Assembly (NCBI GenBank): GCA_903842345.1
Contig: CAIMLR010000047.1
Coordinates: 1 to 64,000, forward strand
From: an uncultured Myxococcales bacterium
GTDB lineage: Bacteria > Myxococcota_A > UBA9042
Reading direction: 5' to 3'
Length of the DNA stretch: 64,000 nt
Of the stretch, positions 34,418-43,636 are shown piece by piece (the stretch's first letter is position 1; the number at the start of each line of letters is the position of its first letter). The notes under the pieces are model-generated. The model was not told where the DNA came from. It saw nothing but the letters and a program-made list of their open reading frames with translations, and did no database searches. Position numbers and translations under genes: made by a program.

Positions 34418-34603
34418 ATGGGAGATGGGCGGCTCCCCGCTTCGCGTGTCGCTCACGGATTGGTGGAATGGGAGATGGGCGGCTCCCCGCTTCGCGTGTC
34501 GCTCACGGGTTGGTGGAATGGGAGATGGGCGGCTCCTCGCTTCGCGCGTCGCTCACGGATTGGCGGAATGGGAGATGAACGGCTCCTCGCTTCGCGCGTC
34601 GCT
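34418..34603. repeat. 50-bp direct tandem repeat, 3.7 copies
   Basis: Units begin at 34418, 34468, 34518 and 34568, each opening with ATGGGAGATG. Copies 1 and 2 differ at a single base; copies 3 and 4 carry more substitutions (CCC to CTC, GTG to GCG, GGG to GAA), and copy 4 stops after 36 bp. The period of 50 is not a multiple of three, so it is not a protein repeat. It sits 67 bp before the start of the DUF2062 gene. Confidence 0.95.
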
Positions 34604-34669
34604 GGATAGGGTGGCGGGTCGGCGGATTTGGCTTGTCGCGGTGCTTTGGCCCTGCTACACCTTCTGGTC

Positions 34670-35152
34670 ATGGCGAACTTCTTCCGCAACCGTATCCTCG
34701 ATCCGCTTCTCCTTCAGCTCAAGGCCGGCATCACGCCGCAGAAGCTGGCGACCAGCGTCGCGATTGGCGCTGTCGTTGGTACGTTCCCGGTCCTGGGGTC
34801 TACGACGCTGCTGGGCCTTGCTTCTGGTTTGGTTTTTCGCCTCAATCATCTCGCGGTGCAGGTCGCGCTCAACGTCACTTATCCGCTGCAACTGCTTTTC
34901 CTGATTCCGCTTCTCGCGGCTGGGGGGACGTTATTGCATGCGCCGGTCCCGGCTTCTTTGGACGCTTTGCAGGTGCAGTTTCAGGCGGGCGTTTGGGCGA
35001 CTTTGCAGACTTTTGCCATGGCGACCGTCGGGGCCATTCTGGTTTGGCTGGTCGTGGCGATTCCGCTCATTTTGCTTTTGCGGGTCGTGCTGTTGCCGGT
35101 GTTGACGCGCCTTGTGCCGCCGGCGGCGGCTGCGTTAGATGCGGACTTGTAG
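34670..35152 (+). CDS. DUF2062 membrane protein
   Basis: 160 residues from the ATG at 34670. It begins MANFFRNRILDPLLLQLKAG, then TPQKLATSVAIGAVVGTFPVLGSTTLL (read as SVAIGAVVG and FPVLGSTT), the conserved DUF2062 opening, followed by three to four membrane helices to residue 145. Function is unknown; DUF2062 is often fused to or next to glycosyltransferases and envelope genes, but here it is alone. Its 3' end overlaps the 3' end of the convergent porin gene by 18 bp. It lies just after the 50-bp tandem repeat, so its promoter probably lies in or near the repeat. Confidence 0.85.
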   Translation: MANFFRNRILDPLLLQLKAGITPQKLATSVAIGAVVGTFPVLGSTTLLGLASGLVFRLNHLAVQVALNVTYPLQLLFLIPLLAAGGTLLHAPVPASLDALQVQFQAGVWATLQTFAMATVGAILVWLVVAIPLILLLRVVLLPVLTRLVPPAAAALDADL

Positions 35153-36349
35153 CTGCACGACGACGCGGGTGAAGTCGACGTCGTAGAAGGGTTTCCAGGT
35201 GCCTGTGTCTGTGTCGCCCGCGGGTTTTTTGCCCAGCGGCATCGTTCCGGAATCGACCCATTGGTGGGTCACGTCCAGGAGCAGACGCACGCGTGGGTCA
35301 AAGTCCAGGTTCAGGGAGCCGCTCAGGAGGAAGTGGTTGCCGACGTTGTGTTGGCGGTCGCTGTCCAGCCACTCGAATTTCACGCCGGGCATGACGACCG
35401 ACTTGCCGACGGGGATGCGGTACAGGCCGAGGAGCCAGCTGCCGAGGTAGGACGTTGCTGGCGCGCTGAAGTCCGGGTTGAAGCGGTTCTTGACGTCCGT
35501 GCGATCGCCGCCGAGCACTTCGCCGCGGACGATGAAGCGCGGGTAATCGACGATGGCGTCTGCGCTCCAGGCCCAGCCATCGCTTTGGGCGCCGTCGGAA
35601 GTGCCGTAATCGGCGACGCTGGCTTTGCGGCGCCACACGGCGTCGGCGCCAAAGTGGATGTGCTTGGTCGGCGAGCTCTCCAGCCGCGCTGTCAGCAGCC
35701 CGTTCACCGCGGCGGTGACGTCCGCATGGCCGCCCTGGAACGCGCCGAGTGAGACCTTCAGGTATTTCTTGCGCGGCAACGGCGAGAAATCGACTTGCGC
35801 GCCGACGTCGCGGCCGCCAAAGCCGAGATCCTTGATCAGGCCATCGGTCGGACCGTTGTCGCCGAACTCGTATTCGCCGATGGGCAGCAGTTCCAGCAGC
35901 GAATAGGACCGTTTGAACAGGCCAGCCGAGAGCGCGATGCGCGGATGGAGCTGGATCGTCGCGTAGGCGAGCTTCACGCTCTGCGGCAGGTCTTCCGTGC
36001 GCAGCGCGGCGAAATCCAGCAGCACTTTGCCGCTCAGCCAGGACGTCGGCTTGGCGACGACGCGCAGGAATGCGCGGTTCAGCACCCAGCCATCGGGATC
36101 CTGGGCCAGCGCGCGCTCGCCCGGTCGCGAGGAACTCGGCGCGGTCTCGCCATAGCGCGTCTGGATGAGCACGCGCAGCTCCGTACCGGCATCCGCTTCA
36201 TCGCCAAACGCATCGCCCATCGTCGTCGTGACCTTGGACGGGATGGGCAGGGCGTCTTCCAGCGCGCTCGGCGTCAACGCGACGGGCGGGACAGTCTGGG
36301 CAAGCGCGCAAAACGGCAGGGAAAGGAGCAGGGCGAGGAGGAAACGCAT
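35135..36349 (-). CDS. Predicted outer-membrane porin
   Basis: 404 residues from the ATG at 36349, with a signal peptide (LLALLLSLPFCALA). The mature chain alternates charged and hydrophobic residues with many Gly and aromatic turns (GLFKRSYSLLELLPIG, YEFGDNGPTDG, WSADAIVDYPRFIVRGEVLGG, DFDPRVRLLLDVTHQW) and ends in VVQLQVRI, a beta-strand terminus. This is the style of phosphate-selective/OprP-like or DcaP-like porins of Gram-negative bacteria; the exact family and the substrate are not determined. It is monocistronic and convergent with the DUF2062 gene. Confidence 0.78.
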   Translation of the reverse strand: MRFLLALLLSLPFCALAQTVPPVALTPSALEDALPIPSKVTTTMGDAFGDEADAGTELRVLIQTRYGETAPSSSRPGERALAQDPDGWVLNRAFLRVVAKPTSWLSGKVLLDFAALRTEDLPQSVKLAYATIQLHPRIALSAGLFKRSYSLLELLPIGEYEFGDNGPTDGLIKDLGFGGRDVGAQVDFSPLPRKKYLKVSLGAFQGGHADVTAAVNGLLTARLESSPTKHIHFGADAVWRRKASVADYGTSDGAQSDGWAWSADAIVDYPRFIVRGEVLGGDRTDVKNRFNPDFSAPATSYLGSWLLGLYRIPVGKSVVMPGVKFEWLDSDRQHNVGNHFLLSGSLNLDFDPRVRLLLDVTHQWVDSGTMPLGKKPAGDTDTGTWKPFYDVDFTRVVVQLQVRI

Positions 36350-36521
36350 GGGCGGCCTTGGCATGCGCGCAGGATCGCGCGTTGCCGCAGCATTGGATTG
36401 GGTTTGCTGGAGTTTGGCAAGCGGAAAGGGCGGTCACACCGCGATGCAGTGCGGCCGATCGCGCGGCAATTTCTGCCGATCGGCAAGGCCCCGACTTTCT
36501 CACGCGGTGCAGGAACTGATC

Positions 36522-37265
36522 TCAACCTGCATCCCGGTACTTCGCATAGATCGCATCCCGCCACGCCAGCAAATCGGGATACTGCGCGGCAATTTGCCCA
36601 TCCGTAAACGCCGCGCGATTGGCGTGACCGATCTTCAGGCCGCTGTCGGGCGGCATCACGAACGCGAGGACTTGCGTCATCGTGATGTCGGCGTAGGAAA
36701 ACTCCGCCAACAGGGTGCGCGGCTCCGCCTGACTCGGCGACTGCGCCAGATCGCGGCGCAATCCGTTCAGCACGTCGACGAGCACCTCGGCGTTGCCTTG
36801 CGCCGTCGCCCCGTATTTGGCCAATGTCCGCTTCACGCCGGCAGCGGCGATTTGGGCGGCGCCGGGCATCGTGCGCAACGGTCGCGGAACCATTTCTTTG
36901 AGCGCCGCGGGATCCCGCAACACGCGCGCGAGCGACAAAGACCGTCCCGCGGCCAGACCGCGCTCGCTCTCCGCGTTCCACGCCGCAATCGCGCGCTCCT
37001 GACCCGCCGGAAACAGCGTCGGACCGTCGCCCTGCGCCGCGGCAAACTGCGCGATGCGCCAGGAATCAGCGAGCGCGCCCGTTTCGGTCAGCAGCACGGG
37101 CACCGAAACGGGTCCCGACCACTGCTTGAGCCGCCAACGCAGCTCCGGTTCACCCAGGAGCGGCGAGTAGGGCCGCAGCGTGAACGCCACGCCGCGGCTT
37201 TGCAGGGCCCACCGGGCGCGTTCAGACCAAGGTGAATAGGCAATGGCGAGGAGTTGGTTTGACAT
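36522..37265 (-). CDS. Glutathione S-transferase-like protein
   Basis: 247 residues. The N-terminal thioredoxin-fold half begins LLAIAYSPWSERARWALQSRG, the position of the glutathione-activating Ser/Cys in bacterial GSTs, and carries VPVLLTETGALADSWRIAQF (the conserved cis-Pro VPVL and ADS motifs). The C-terminal helical half (about residues 85-240) includes FSYADITMTQVL, matching the GST_C N-capping SxAD motif. It is cytosolic. The exact substrate (detoxification or a glutathione-linked reaction) is not inferable. No operon partner: the neighbouring porin is 172 bp downstream on the same strand. Confidence 0.85.
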   Translation of the reverse strand: MSNQLLAIAYSPWSERARWALQSRGVAFTLRPYSPLLGEPELRWRLKQWSGPVSVPVLLTETGALADSWRIAQFAAAQGDGPTLFPAGQERAIAAWNAESERGLAAGRSLSLARVLRDPAALKEMVPRPLRTMPGAAQIAAAGVKRTLAKYGATAQGNAEVLVDVLNGLRRDLAQSPSQAEPRTLLAEFSYADITMTQVLAFVMPPDSGLKIGHANRAAFTDGQIAAQYPDLLAWRDAIYAKYRDAG

Positions 37266-37537
37266 GCCGCGAGCCTAGGGGGATGCGCGCGGGTTGGCAA
37301 TCCGTCTTGTCCAGGAGGCATGGCAAAACGAGGTGGTAACGGGCCTGGACGTGCGGCTTCGGCCGGCAATTCTGCGAAAGCATCCGAGCGGTGCGACCGC
37401 ATGGCGTTGCGAACACTGATCTGTGCAAAAACCGCCGCGGCTCGATGACTTGGCGAAGTCCCGGCGATTGACACGGAGCAGAGAGATGGGAAACTGACGT
37501 CTCCTGAATCCGGCGATAGTCCAGGCAAGCGTGGAGA

Positions 37538-38506
37538 GTGAAAGTGACCTGCAACTCCGGCTCCTACGCCCGATCGGCGGTTTCAAGCGCGTGCGGCAGG
37601 TTGCCATTTGCATTCAGGCACCTTGGACTTGTCTGCAGCCTCGCGCTGTTCCTTTGCGCGTTTTCCGCATGCAGCACGCACACGGCCGGCCCTTCTGCTG
37701 ATGCTGCCAAAACTGAGTCTGGTCATCCTGAGTGCGCCGCATGTGCCGATCCATTTCCCCGCTGCATCGGCGTCAAGGACGCGTGGTTTTGCGTTGGCTG
37801 CGTGTCTGACGCGGATTGCGCAGAAAACAACCGCGGCGTCTGCCTCAAGCCCAGCTACATGTGTTCGGGCGCCGGGACGCTGCCCGCGGAGTGCGCAGTC
37901 TGCACGGGCGCGACGCCGAGCTGCGTCTACATGGACAAGACTTGGTATTGCGCTGGTTGCGTGACAGATGGCGATTGCGCCGACAAGAAGCAAGGCTACT
38001 GCATGCCCGGGGTTCTGGCGTGCTCGATGGCGCCGAGCGGCTGCATGACGGACGGGGATTGCCACAACGTCGGGGCGAGCGCGTTTGACCTCGCGTGCGA
38101 CGTCACCCGCCATCAGTGCTACGACACGGGCGGACGCTGCGATAACGTTTCGGCATTTTGTCGCGAGGATGAATGGTCAAACTGCCAGTTGCCCTCGACC
38201 GCGACGGGGACGACCGCGCCAATGGGCCGATGCACCTGCGGGCGCGCGCCTGGACCAAGCAGCAACCCGGCTTGTGCCATCGCTTCGCCGGCCTGCGACT
38301 GCTTCAAGGACGCTGCCGATCCGGCATGCCATCCAAATGGGGGCGATTGCTGTGCATTTGCCAAGCCCATCGCGCCGAGCTGCGCCGCGCCGGTTCCCGC
38401 GACCTCTGCCCCGACGGGCTGCTACGGCAGTTTGAACTGCGGCTGCGACTTGCCCGCGCTGGCATCCGGCACAACGGCCAGCTTGACCGGGTTCTGCGGG
38501 TTGTAG
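37538..38506 (+). CDS. Cys-rich lipoprotein with a duplicated 50-residue module
   Basis: 322 residues from a GTG at 37538 (GTG at 37544, with GGAGAG upstream, is equally possible). The lipobox is FSAC (Cys45). Two similar modules follow: ECAACADPFPRC then GCVSDADC, and ECAVCTGATPSC then GCVTDGDC, each about 47 residues and with six or more Cys. The C-terminal half has further Cys clusters (CDCFKDAADPAC, GDCCAF, NCGCDLP). It is a secreted disulfide-rich surface protein of unknown function, similar in style to the two giant lipoproteins of this window. No domain was named with certainty. Confidence 0.7.
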   Translation: MKVTCNSGSYARSAVSSACGRLPFAFRHLGLVCSLALFLCAFSACSTHTAGPSADAAKTESGHPECAACADPFPRCIGVKDAWFCVGCVSDADCAENNRGVCLKPSYMCSGAGTLPAECAVCTGATPSCVYMDKTWYCAGCVTDGDCADKKQGYCMPGVLACSMAPSGCMTDGDCHNVGASAFDLACDVTRHQCYDTGGRCDNVSAFCREDEWSNCQLPSTATGTTAPMGRCTCGRAPGPSSNPACAIASPACDCFKDAADPACHPNGGDCCAFAKPIAPSCAAPVPATSAPTGCYGSLNCGCDLPALASGTTASLTGFCGL

Positions 38507-38743
38507 ACCGGATGCGATGCCGTCGGGCGATGCTGGCCGGACTGTCAGCGGTGCGTCACTTCAGCCATGGCGCAGCGTGATGGCGCTTGAACCGCCAACG
38601 CAGCCCCGATCGTCCTCGCGGTGAGGTCCCCGCGCCTTGACAACCCCCGCGCGCCACTTTCCGTTGGGGCTGGCATCGACCACAAAAGCCGCGAACCGTC
38701 GCGTCGCCGGCGTGACCGTCCAGCATGACCAGCGGGGCTGAAA

Positions 38744-40498
38744 ATGACGACGCGAACTCCTACGATTCTCTCGGCTCGCGCCATGTGGCGACGCGCGTTG
38801 GCCGTGGCCGTCCTTGCGCTGGCAGTCGTGGGCGGTCCAAGACCTGCCGCCGCCGCGGAGCTGGGCCCGCGCTATGAGCACAAGGAGACGCGCGACCTCG
38901 TCGCCTTGGTGACGGAAGCCGCCGACTTGGTCCAGACCCAAGGGGAGGCCGCGTTCTCTGACTTCCGGGCCACGGGTAGCCGCTGGCGGCAAGAAGCGAC
39001 GTACATCTTCGTCCTCGATCTGCAAGGCAACATGCTCGTGCACCTCGATCCGGCCATGGAAGGCCGCAACCAGCTCGATCTCAAAGACATCAACGGCAAG
39101 CCCATCATCCTCGGCCTGCTGCAAGCGGCAACGGCGGTGCCGGAGAAGCAAGAAGGCTGGTTCCACTATCAATGGCCGATTCCGGGCGGGATCCTGCCGC
39201 GCTGGAAGAGCAGCTACGTGCGGCTCGCCATCGCGCCATCGGGCAAGCGCTACGTCGTCGGCAGCGGTGTCTACAACGACCGCATGGAGCGGATGTTCGT
39301 CGTGGACGAGGTGAATGACGCGGTCAACCTCATCGAGCGCCACGGCGACCAGGCATTTGCCCGCTTTCACGATCCGACCGGGCCCTTCCTCGTCAAGGAC
39401 AGTTACATCTTCGTCATCGATCCGAGCGGCATCGAACGCGTCAATCCGGCGTTTCCCAATCTGGAGGGACGCGATCTCCTGGACCTGAAGGACGCGCAGG
39501 GCAAACCAGTGATCCGCTCCATGTTCAAGGCGGTTGAATCCGCCGACGCAGGCTGGGTCGACTACATGTGGCCCAAGCCGGGTGAGAGCGTTTCGACGTT
39601 GAAATCGGCTTATGTGCGCAAGGCCAAGTGGGGCGACAAGTGGTTCCTGGTCGGCTGCGGCGTGTACCTGGCCGATGCCCCCAAAGCACAGCGTCCTGCC
39701 GGCGAGATGACCGCGCCCAAGCTGGCGACGCTGGTACGCGAGGGCGCGGCGGTATTTGAGCGGAAGGGCGAGAAGGCCTACCCGGAGTTTCGCAAGAAAG
39801 GCGCCAAGTGGTTCCACGGCGATACCTACTTCTTCGTTTGGGCAATGGACGGCTCCCGCGAATTTCACGCCGCGGACGCCACGCTCGAGGGCCGCAATGG
39901 CCGCACGGTCAAGGACGCGCTGGGCCGGCCGTATGGCCAAATGTTCCTGGAGATCGCCGCGAGTCCAGCCGGCGAGGGTTGGATTCACTACATGTACCCG
40001 GAGCCGGGCGGCATCTTCCCGATCTGGAAGTCCGTCTTCCTGAAGCGCGTGACCTTTCCGTCCGGCAAGCAGCACCTGATCGGCTGCGGCGTCTACAACC
40101 TGCAGATCGATCAGGCGATTATCAAGGACGTCGTCGATCGCGCCGCCGCGCTCGTCGCAGAGCGAGGCAAGGGCGCGTTTGGCGCGTTGCGCGACAAGAC
40201 CGGGCCATTTCTCTTCATGGACACCTACGTGTTTGTCGATAGTCCCGACGGCATCGAACTCGTGAACGCCGCTCAACCGAGCTTGGAAGGCAAGAACGTC
40301 AGTGACTTGCGGGACCTGAGCGGCAAGGCCGTGGCACGGGAGTATCTGGCGCTGGCTTTGCGCGACGGCGAGGGATGGGTGGAATACCACTGGTACAAAC
40401 CGGGGCAGAATACGCCCTCGCTCAAGCGCACCTACGTGCGCAAGGTCCAGGCGGGCGGCGAGACGTACATCGTTGGCGCGGGGATCTGTGCCGATTGA
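38744..40498 (+). CDS. Secreted protein with four tandem single-Cache domains
   Basis: 584 residues. A signal peptide (ALAVAVLALAVVGGPRPAAAA) is followed by four copies of a sCache_2-like unit of about 130 residues: each has YIFV/YFFV + D..G + N..EGRN/EGRD + LKDINGK/LKDAQGK, then EGW..Y.W..PGG and a final GSGVY/GCGVY/GAGIC. Cache domains usually sit in front of kinases or chemoreceptors and sense small ligands such as carboxylates. Here no membrane helix, HAMP or output domain is present; the chain ends right after the fourth Cache. It is probably a soluble periplasmic or extracellular ligand binder. Flanked by other secreted-protein genes on the same strand but 230 bp or more apart. Confidence 0.85.
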   Translation: MTTRTPTILSARAMWRRALAVAVLALAVVGGPRPAAAAELGPRYEHKETRDLVALVTEAADLVQTQGEAAFSDFRATGSRWRQEATYIFVLDLQGNMLVHLDPAMEGRNQLDLKDINGKPIILGLLQAATAVPEKQEGWFHYQWPIPGGILPRWKSSYVRLAIAPSGKRYVVGSGVYNDRMERMFVVDEVNDAVNLIERHGDQAFARFHDPTGPFLVKDSYIFVIDPSGIERVNPAFPNLEGRDLLDLKDAQGKPVIRSMFKAVESADAGWVDYMWPKPGESVSTLKSAYVRKAKWGDKWFLVGCGVYLADAPKAQRPAGEMTAPKLATLVREGAAVFERKGEKAYPEFRKKGAKWFHGDTYFFVWAMDGSREFHAADATLEGRNGRTVKDALGRPYGQMFLEIAASPAGEGWIHYMYPEPGGIFPIWKSVFLKRVTFPSGKQHLIGCGVYNLQIDQAIIKDVVDRAAALVAERGKGAFGALRDKTGPFLFMDTYVFVDSPDGIELVNAAQPSLEGKNVSDLRDLSGKAVAREYLALALRDGEGWVEYHWYKPGQNTPSLKRTYVRKVQAGGETYIVGAGICAD

Positions 40499-40734
40499 GC
40501 CACGCCGCCGCGGTTGACTCCGCGTCGCGACGATTCGCGGCGCGCCCGGCGTCGATTGACAGCGATCCGTCCGCTCCGCATGCTGCCGGAACCTTCGCAA
40601 TTTCCTGCCCGACACGGCGGCAGGTGGCCATTGGCAGAATGTCCGGGCCGCACGGCGATGGATCCTCGCAAGGATCGCGACACAGCGCGGCCGCCGCAAC
40701 TTGAAACCGGCCACGTCCTGGCGCGGAGATGACC

Positions 40735-42612
40735 ATGAACACGCTCCTTGTTGCCCTCGGTCTCGACGCACGCGCGGCTCAGCCTGCACATGCAGGCGTG
40801 CGGCTCCTGACAGTGCTGGCAGTCCTCGTTGGCTGCAGCTCCGGCACCGCTGCTGGCGGGGCGACCGCGACCTCGGGCAGCGATGATTCCAGCACGTGGC
40901 ACGCCATCCCGCTGGGACCAACGGCCGACCTGTTGGGCGTCGCGCGCTCGCCGACTTTGTATGTCGCAACCGCTGAGGATGGCTCCGTGCTGACCTCGCC
41001 GGACGCCGTCACGTGGACATCGCGCAGTTCAGGCGCAAAGTTCGCCCTGCGCGGCGTCACCTGGTCGGGCAGCCTGTTCGCCGCCGCCTGCGCCGATGGC
41101 AGCATCTACACTTCGCCAGACGGCATCACCTGGACCCGGCGCGAGACCGGTTCGACGACGGAGCTGTTCGCCATTGCCGCCTCCGGTTCCCGGATCGTCG
41201 CGACGGGCTACAACGGCGCCATCGTCGCCTCAGCCGACGGCATCACCTGGTCGGTCCAGAAATCCGGCATCACCGACCCCAACATGGTGGACAGCCCGAA
41301 CCTCGACCGCCATTTCCTCTACGCGATCGTTTGGACCGGCAGTCAATTTGTCACCGTGGGCGAGAAAGGCGCGGTCCTCACTTCCCCGGATGGCCTCAAC
41401 TGGACCAACCGCACGACGTTGCGCACCTACACAAGCACGGGCTTGGCGTGGTCGGGCAACTTGCTCGTCGCGACCGGAGGCGTCGTCCAGACGTCGTCCG
41501 ACGGCATCTCCTGGCAGGTCAGCTTCGCTGGCTTCAGCGGCTCGCCCACTGGCCAACAGCCCTCGTTCAACGCCGTCACGTGGGCCGGATCGGCGTTCAT
41601 CAGCGTGCTTTCCAATGGCATGATCATGAGCTCACCCAACGGCGTCGATTGGACGCAGCGGAATTCGCCCAGCACCGTCGCGCTGAACGCCATTGCCGGC
41701 ACGGACACGGGCGCGGTTTTCGTCGGCGCGGGCGGCACGGTCGGTTCGAGCACCGATGGCATCACGTGGAACGTCCGGCCTCTCGGCACGGATCAAATCC
41801 TCTACGCCATGGCCGGTTCGCCCGGTCACTACGCCGCCGTCGGCGTTGGCGGCACCATCCTCACGTCAAGCGATGGCACGAGTTGGACCGTCCGCGCGAC
41901 CGCCTGGAAAGCCGATCTCCACGCGATCGCCTGGTCGGGTACGACGTTCGTCGCCGTCGGGAATTCGGGCGGCACGCTTGCCTCCAAGGACGGCGTCACT
42001 TGGCAGCTGTCCAGCACCAAGCAGGGCTTGACGTTGTTCGGCATCATCTGGACCGGAACCCAGTTCCTCGCGGTCGGCGGAGAAGGCTCGATGGTCACGT
42101 CCCTGGACGGGATCACGTGGAAGACCTTGCCACCGACCCAGCCCGCCGGCCTCGCTGCCGTGGCCACTTCCGGGCAAGTCATCGTCGCAGTGGGTGACGG
42201 CGGCACCATCCTCACCTCCAAGGACGGCATCACCTGGACAACCCAGATGGTCGGCCCCGTGGAACGCCTCGCCGCCGTGGTCTGGACCGGTACCCGATTT
42301 GTCACGGCTGGCGGAACCAGCGTCTTCACTTCGATCGATGGCGTCGTCTGGCAACCGGCGCCGATCGCACCCGCAACGTTCCTCGGCGGCGCGTTCGGCC
42401 TGGCATCATCGGGCAAGGGCGTCGTCGCTGTAGGCGCAGGAGGCGACATCGCCACGTCCGACGATGGCATCAACTGGAGCGCATCCGTACCGTTCCCCCA
42501 TTCCTTTGACGGCCCGCCATTCTCCTGGTTCGGCGTGGCGTGGCTGGGCGATCGCTACGAAGTGGTTGGCGCGCGCGGCACGATTGCCCAGTCTCCTGCC
42601 GGCCTGTTGTAG
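40735..42612 (+). CDS. Lipoprotein with repeated LTSPDGxTW propeller motifs
   Basis: 625 residues from the ATG at 40735 (GGAG 6 bases upstream; an ATG at 40729 is less likely). The lipobox is LVGC (Cys34). The mature chain repeats a 40-45-residue unit about 13 times: FxAVG or FVAVG, then G.ILTSxDGxTW/SPDGITWT, then LxAIxWSG. This is the photosynthesis-system-II-assembly-factor (Ycf48)/BNR-sialidase style beta-propeller used in many secreted proteins. Asp-box motifs (S-x-D-G-x-T-W) are evident in every repeat. The ligand is unknown. It converges with the DUF1295 gene. Confidence 0.85.
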   Translation: MNTLLVALGLDARAAQPAHAGVRLLTVLAVLVGCSSGTAAGGATATSGSDDSSTWHAIPLGPTADLLGVARSPTLYVATAEDGSVLTSPDAVTWTSRSSGAKFALRGVTWSGSLFAAACADGSIYTSPDGITWTRRETGSTTELFAIAASGSRIVATGYNGAIVASADGITWSVQKSGITDPNMVDSPNLDRHFLYAIVWTGSQFVTVGEKGAVLTSPDGLNWTNRTTLRTYTSTGLAWSGNLLVATGGVVQTSSDGISWQVSFAGFSGSPTGQQPSFNAVTWAGSAFISVLSNGMIMSSPNGVDWTQRNSPSTVALNAIAGTDTGAVFVGAGGTVGSSTDGITWNVRPLGTDQILYAMAGSPGHYAAVGVGGTILTSSDGTSWTVRATAWKADLHAIAWSGTTFVAVGNSGGTLASKDGVTWQLSSTKQGLTLFGIIWTGTQFLAVGGEGSMVTSLDGITWKTLPPTQPAGLAAVATSGQVIVAVGDGGTILTSKDGITWTTQMVGPVERLAAVVWTGTRFVTAGGTSVFTSIDGVVWQPAPIAPATFLGGAFGLASSGKGVVAVGAGGDIATSDDGINWSASVPFPHSFDGPPFSWFGVAWLGDRYEVVGARGTIAQSPAGLL

Positions 42613-42688
42613 GCTGCAGCGTAGCGGCAAACCGTTGGACGTCAGGTCAGGCCGGTTGCCGGTGCCCGCGACAGCACGTCGAACCGAT

Positions 42689-43468
42689 CTACTTCCAAAA
42701 CCGCGGCATCAACGCCCCCGTCCGCGCGACATACGCCGCATAGCCCGGACGCGCGGCCATGCCCGCCTCCAGCAACGGCACGCCGGACACGCGCATCAAC
42801 AGGAACTGGATGAGCGCGGGGCCCAGAAGGCCCGGAAGGGCGCCCGGCGCGCCTGCTGCAAACAGACCGATTCCCCACCAGAGCACGATTTCACCGAAGT
42901 AGTTGGGATGACGGCTGAGCGACCACAGCCCGCGCGTCATCACTTGACCGCGGCTCGCGGGATCGCGTTTGAACAGCCACAACTGCGCGTCGGCGACGCT
43001 TTCCCACAGCCAACCGGTCAGGAAGAGCGCGAGTCCAAGGCCATCGAGCACGCCAAATGCCGCATCGCGCGGCTGCTGGCCCAGAACCAGCGGCAGGCCG
43101 ACAATCAGCGTCAGGAAACCCTGGAAGAGGAAGACGATGAAGAAGCTCTTCCACCAAAACGGCTGGTTCCGCGCCCGGATGGCCATGTAGCGCTTGTCCT
43201 CGCCGTGGCCAAGGTTGCGCACTGCGAGGTAACCGGCCAGACGGATGCCCCAGAGCAGCGCCATCGCGGTCAGGACGTCAGCATGCCAGCCGCCGGGGAC
43301 CTGCAAGCGGGTGCCAACGGCCACGATGCCAAAGCCGAGGCCCCAAAAGATGTCGATGATGCTGGCGTTGCGGATCGCGAGGCTGATGAGCCACAGCGCG
43401 GTCAGGCAACTGAACAGGGGGCCCGCTGGCAGGAGGTACAGTTGAAGAATCGCCACGTTCGACCCCAT
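42689..43468 (-). CDS. DUF1295 / steroid 5-alpha-reductase-like membrane protein
   Basis: 259 residues from the ATG at 43468. Six or seven hydrophobic helices (LLPAGPLFSCLTALWLISL near the start, GGWHADVLTAMALLWGIRLAGY in pieces) and the conserved C-terminal motif LSRHPNYFGEIVLWWGIGLF, the DUF1295/steroid-reductase NADPH-binding signature, identify the family. Such proteins are integral membrane reductases, often of lipid or polyprenol substrates; the substrate here is unknown. A longer open frame upstream (to 44161) overlaps the next plus-strand gene and is not used. It is convergent with the propeller lipoprotein gene. Confidence 0.86.
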   Translation of the reverse strand: MGSNVAILQLYLLPAGPLFSCLTALWLISLAIRNASIIDIFWGLGFGIVAVGTRLQVPGGWHADVLTAMALLWGIRLAGYLAVRNLGHGEDKRYMAIRARNQPFWWKSFFIVFLFQGFLTLIVGLPLVLGQQPRDAAFGVLDGLGLALFLTGWLWESVADAQLWLFKRDPASRGQVMTRGLWSLSRHPNYFGEIVLWWGIGLFAAGAPGALPGLLGPALIQFLLMRVSGVPLLEAGMAARPGYAAYVARTGALMPRFWK

Positions 43469-43636
43469 TTTGGCAAGGCCCACAACGCCGCGCTGTCCGC
43501 GCGCCGGATCGCTTTCGCCAAAGATAGGATGACACGAGTGCGGGCGCGATGCGCAGGAGCCTGAGACTGGACGGATATCCGCCTCGGCGCCCCTGCCGCC
43601 GGTGACACGCCGCCGCACCCGCGCTATCCTCACCCC

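Larger units (their letters stand above)
34070..34669. other. 600-bp non-coding stretch with hairpin and tandem repeats
   Basis: No gene is convincing here; short open frames are by-products of the repeat. It contains a perfect 17-bp hairpin (34176-34214) about 105 bp after the STAND gene and a 50-bp tandem repeat (34418-34603) shortly before the DUF2062 gene. Both are listed separately. Confidence 0.7.

Noticed and set aside
34277-34904. Overlapping plus-strand frames through the 50-bp repeat and into DUF2062
   Set aside because: They arise from the tandem repeat and from an out-of-frame reading of the DUF2062 gene; the repeat period is not a multiple of three.
38620-38700. TTGACA near 38637 as a promoter for the four-Cache gene
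   Set aside because: No acceptable -10 at 16-18 bp; single hexamer matches are expected by chance.
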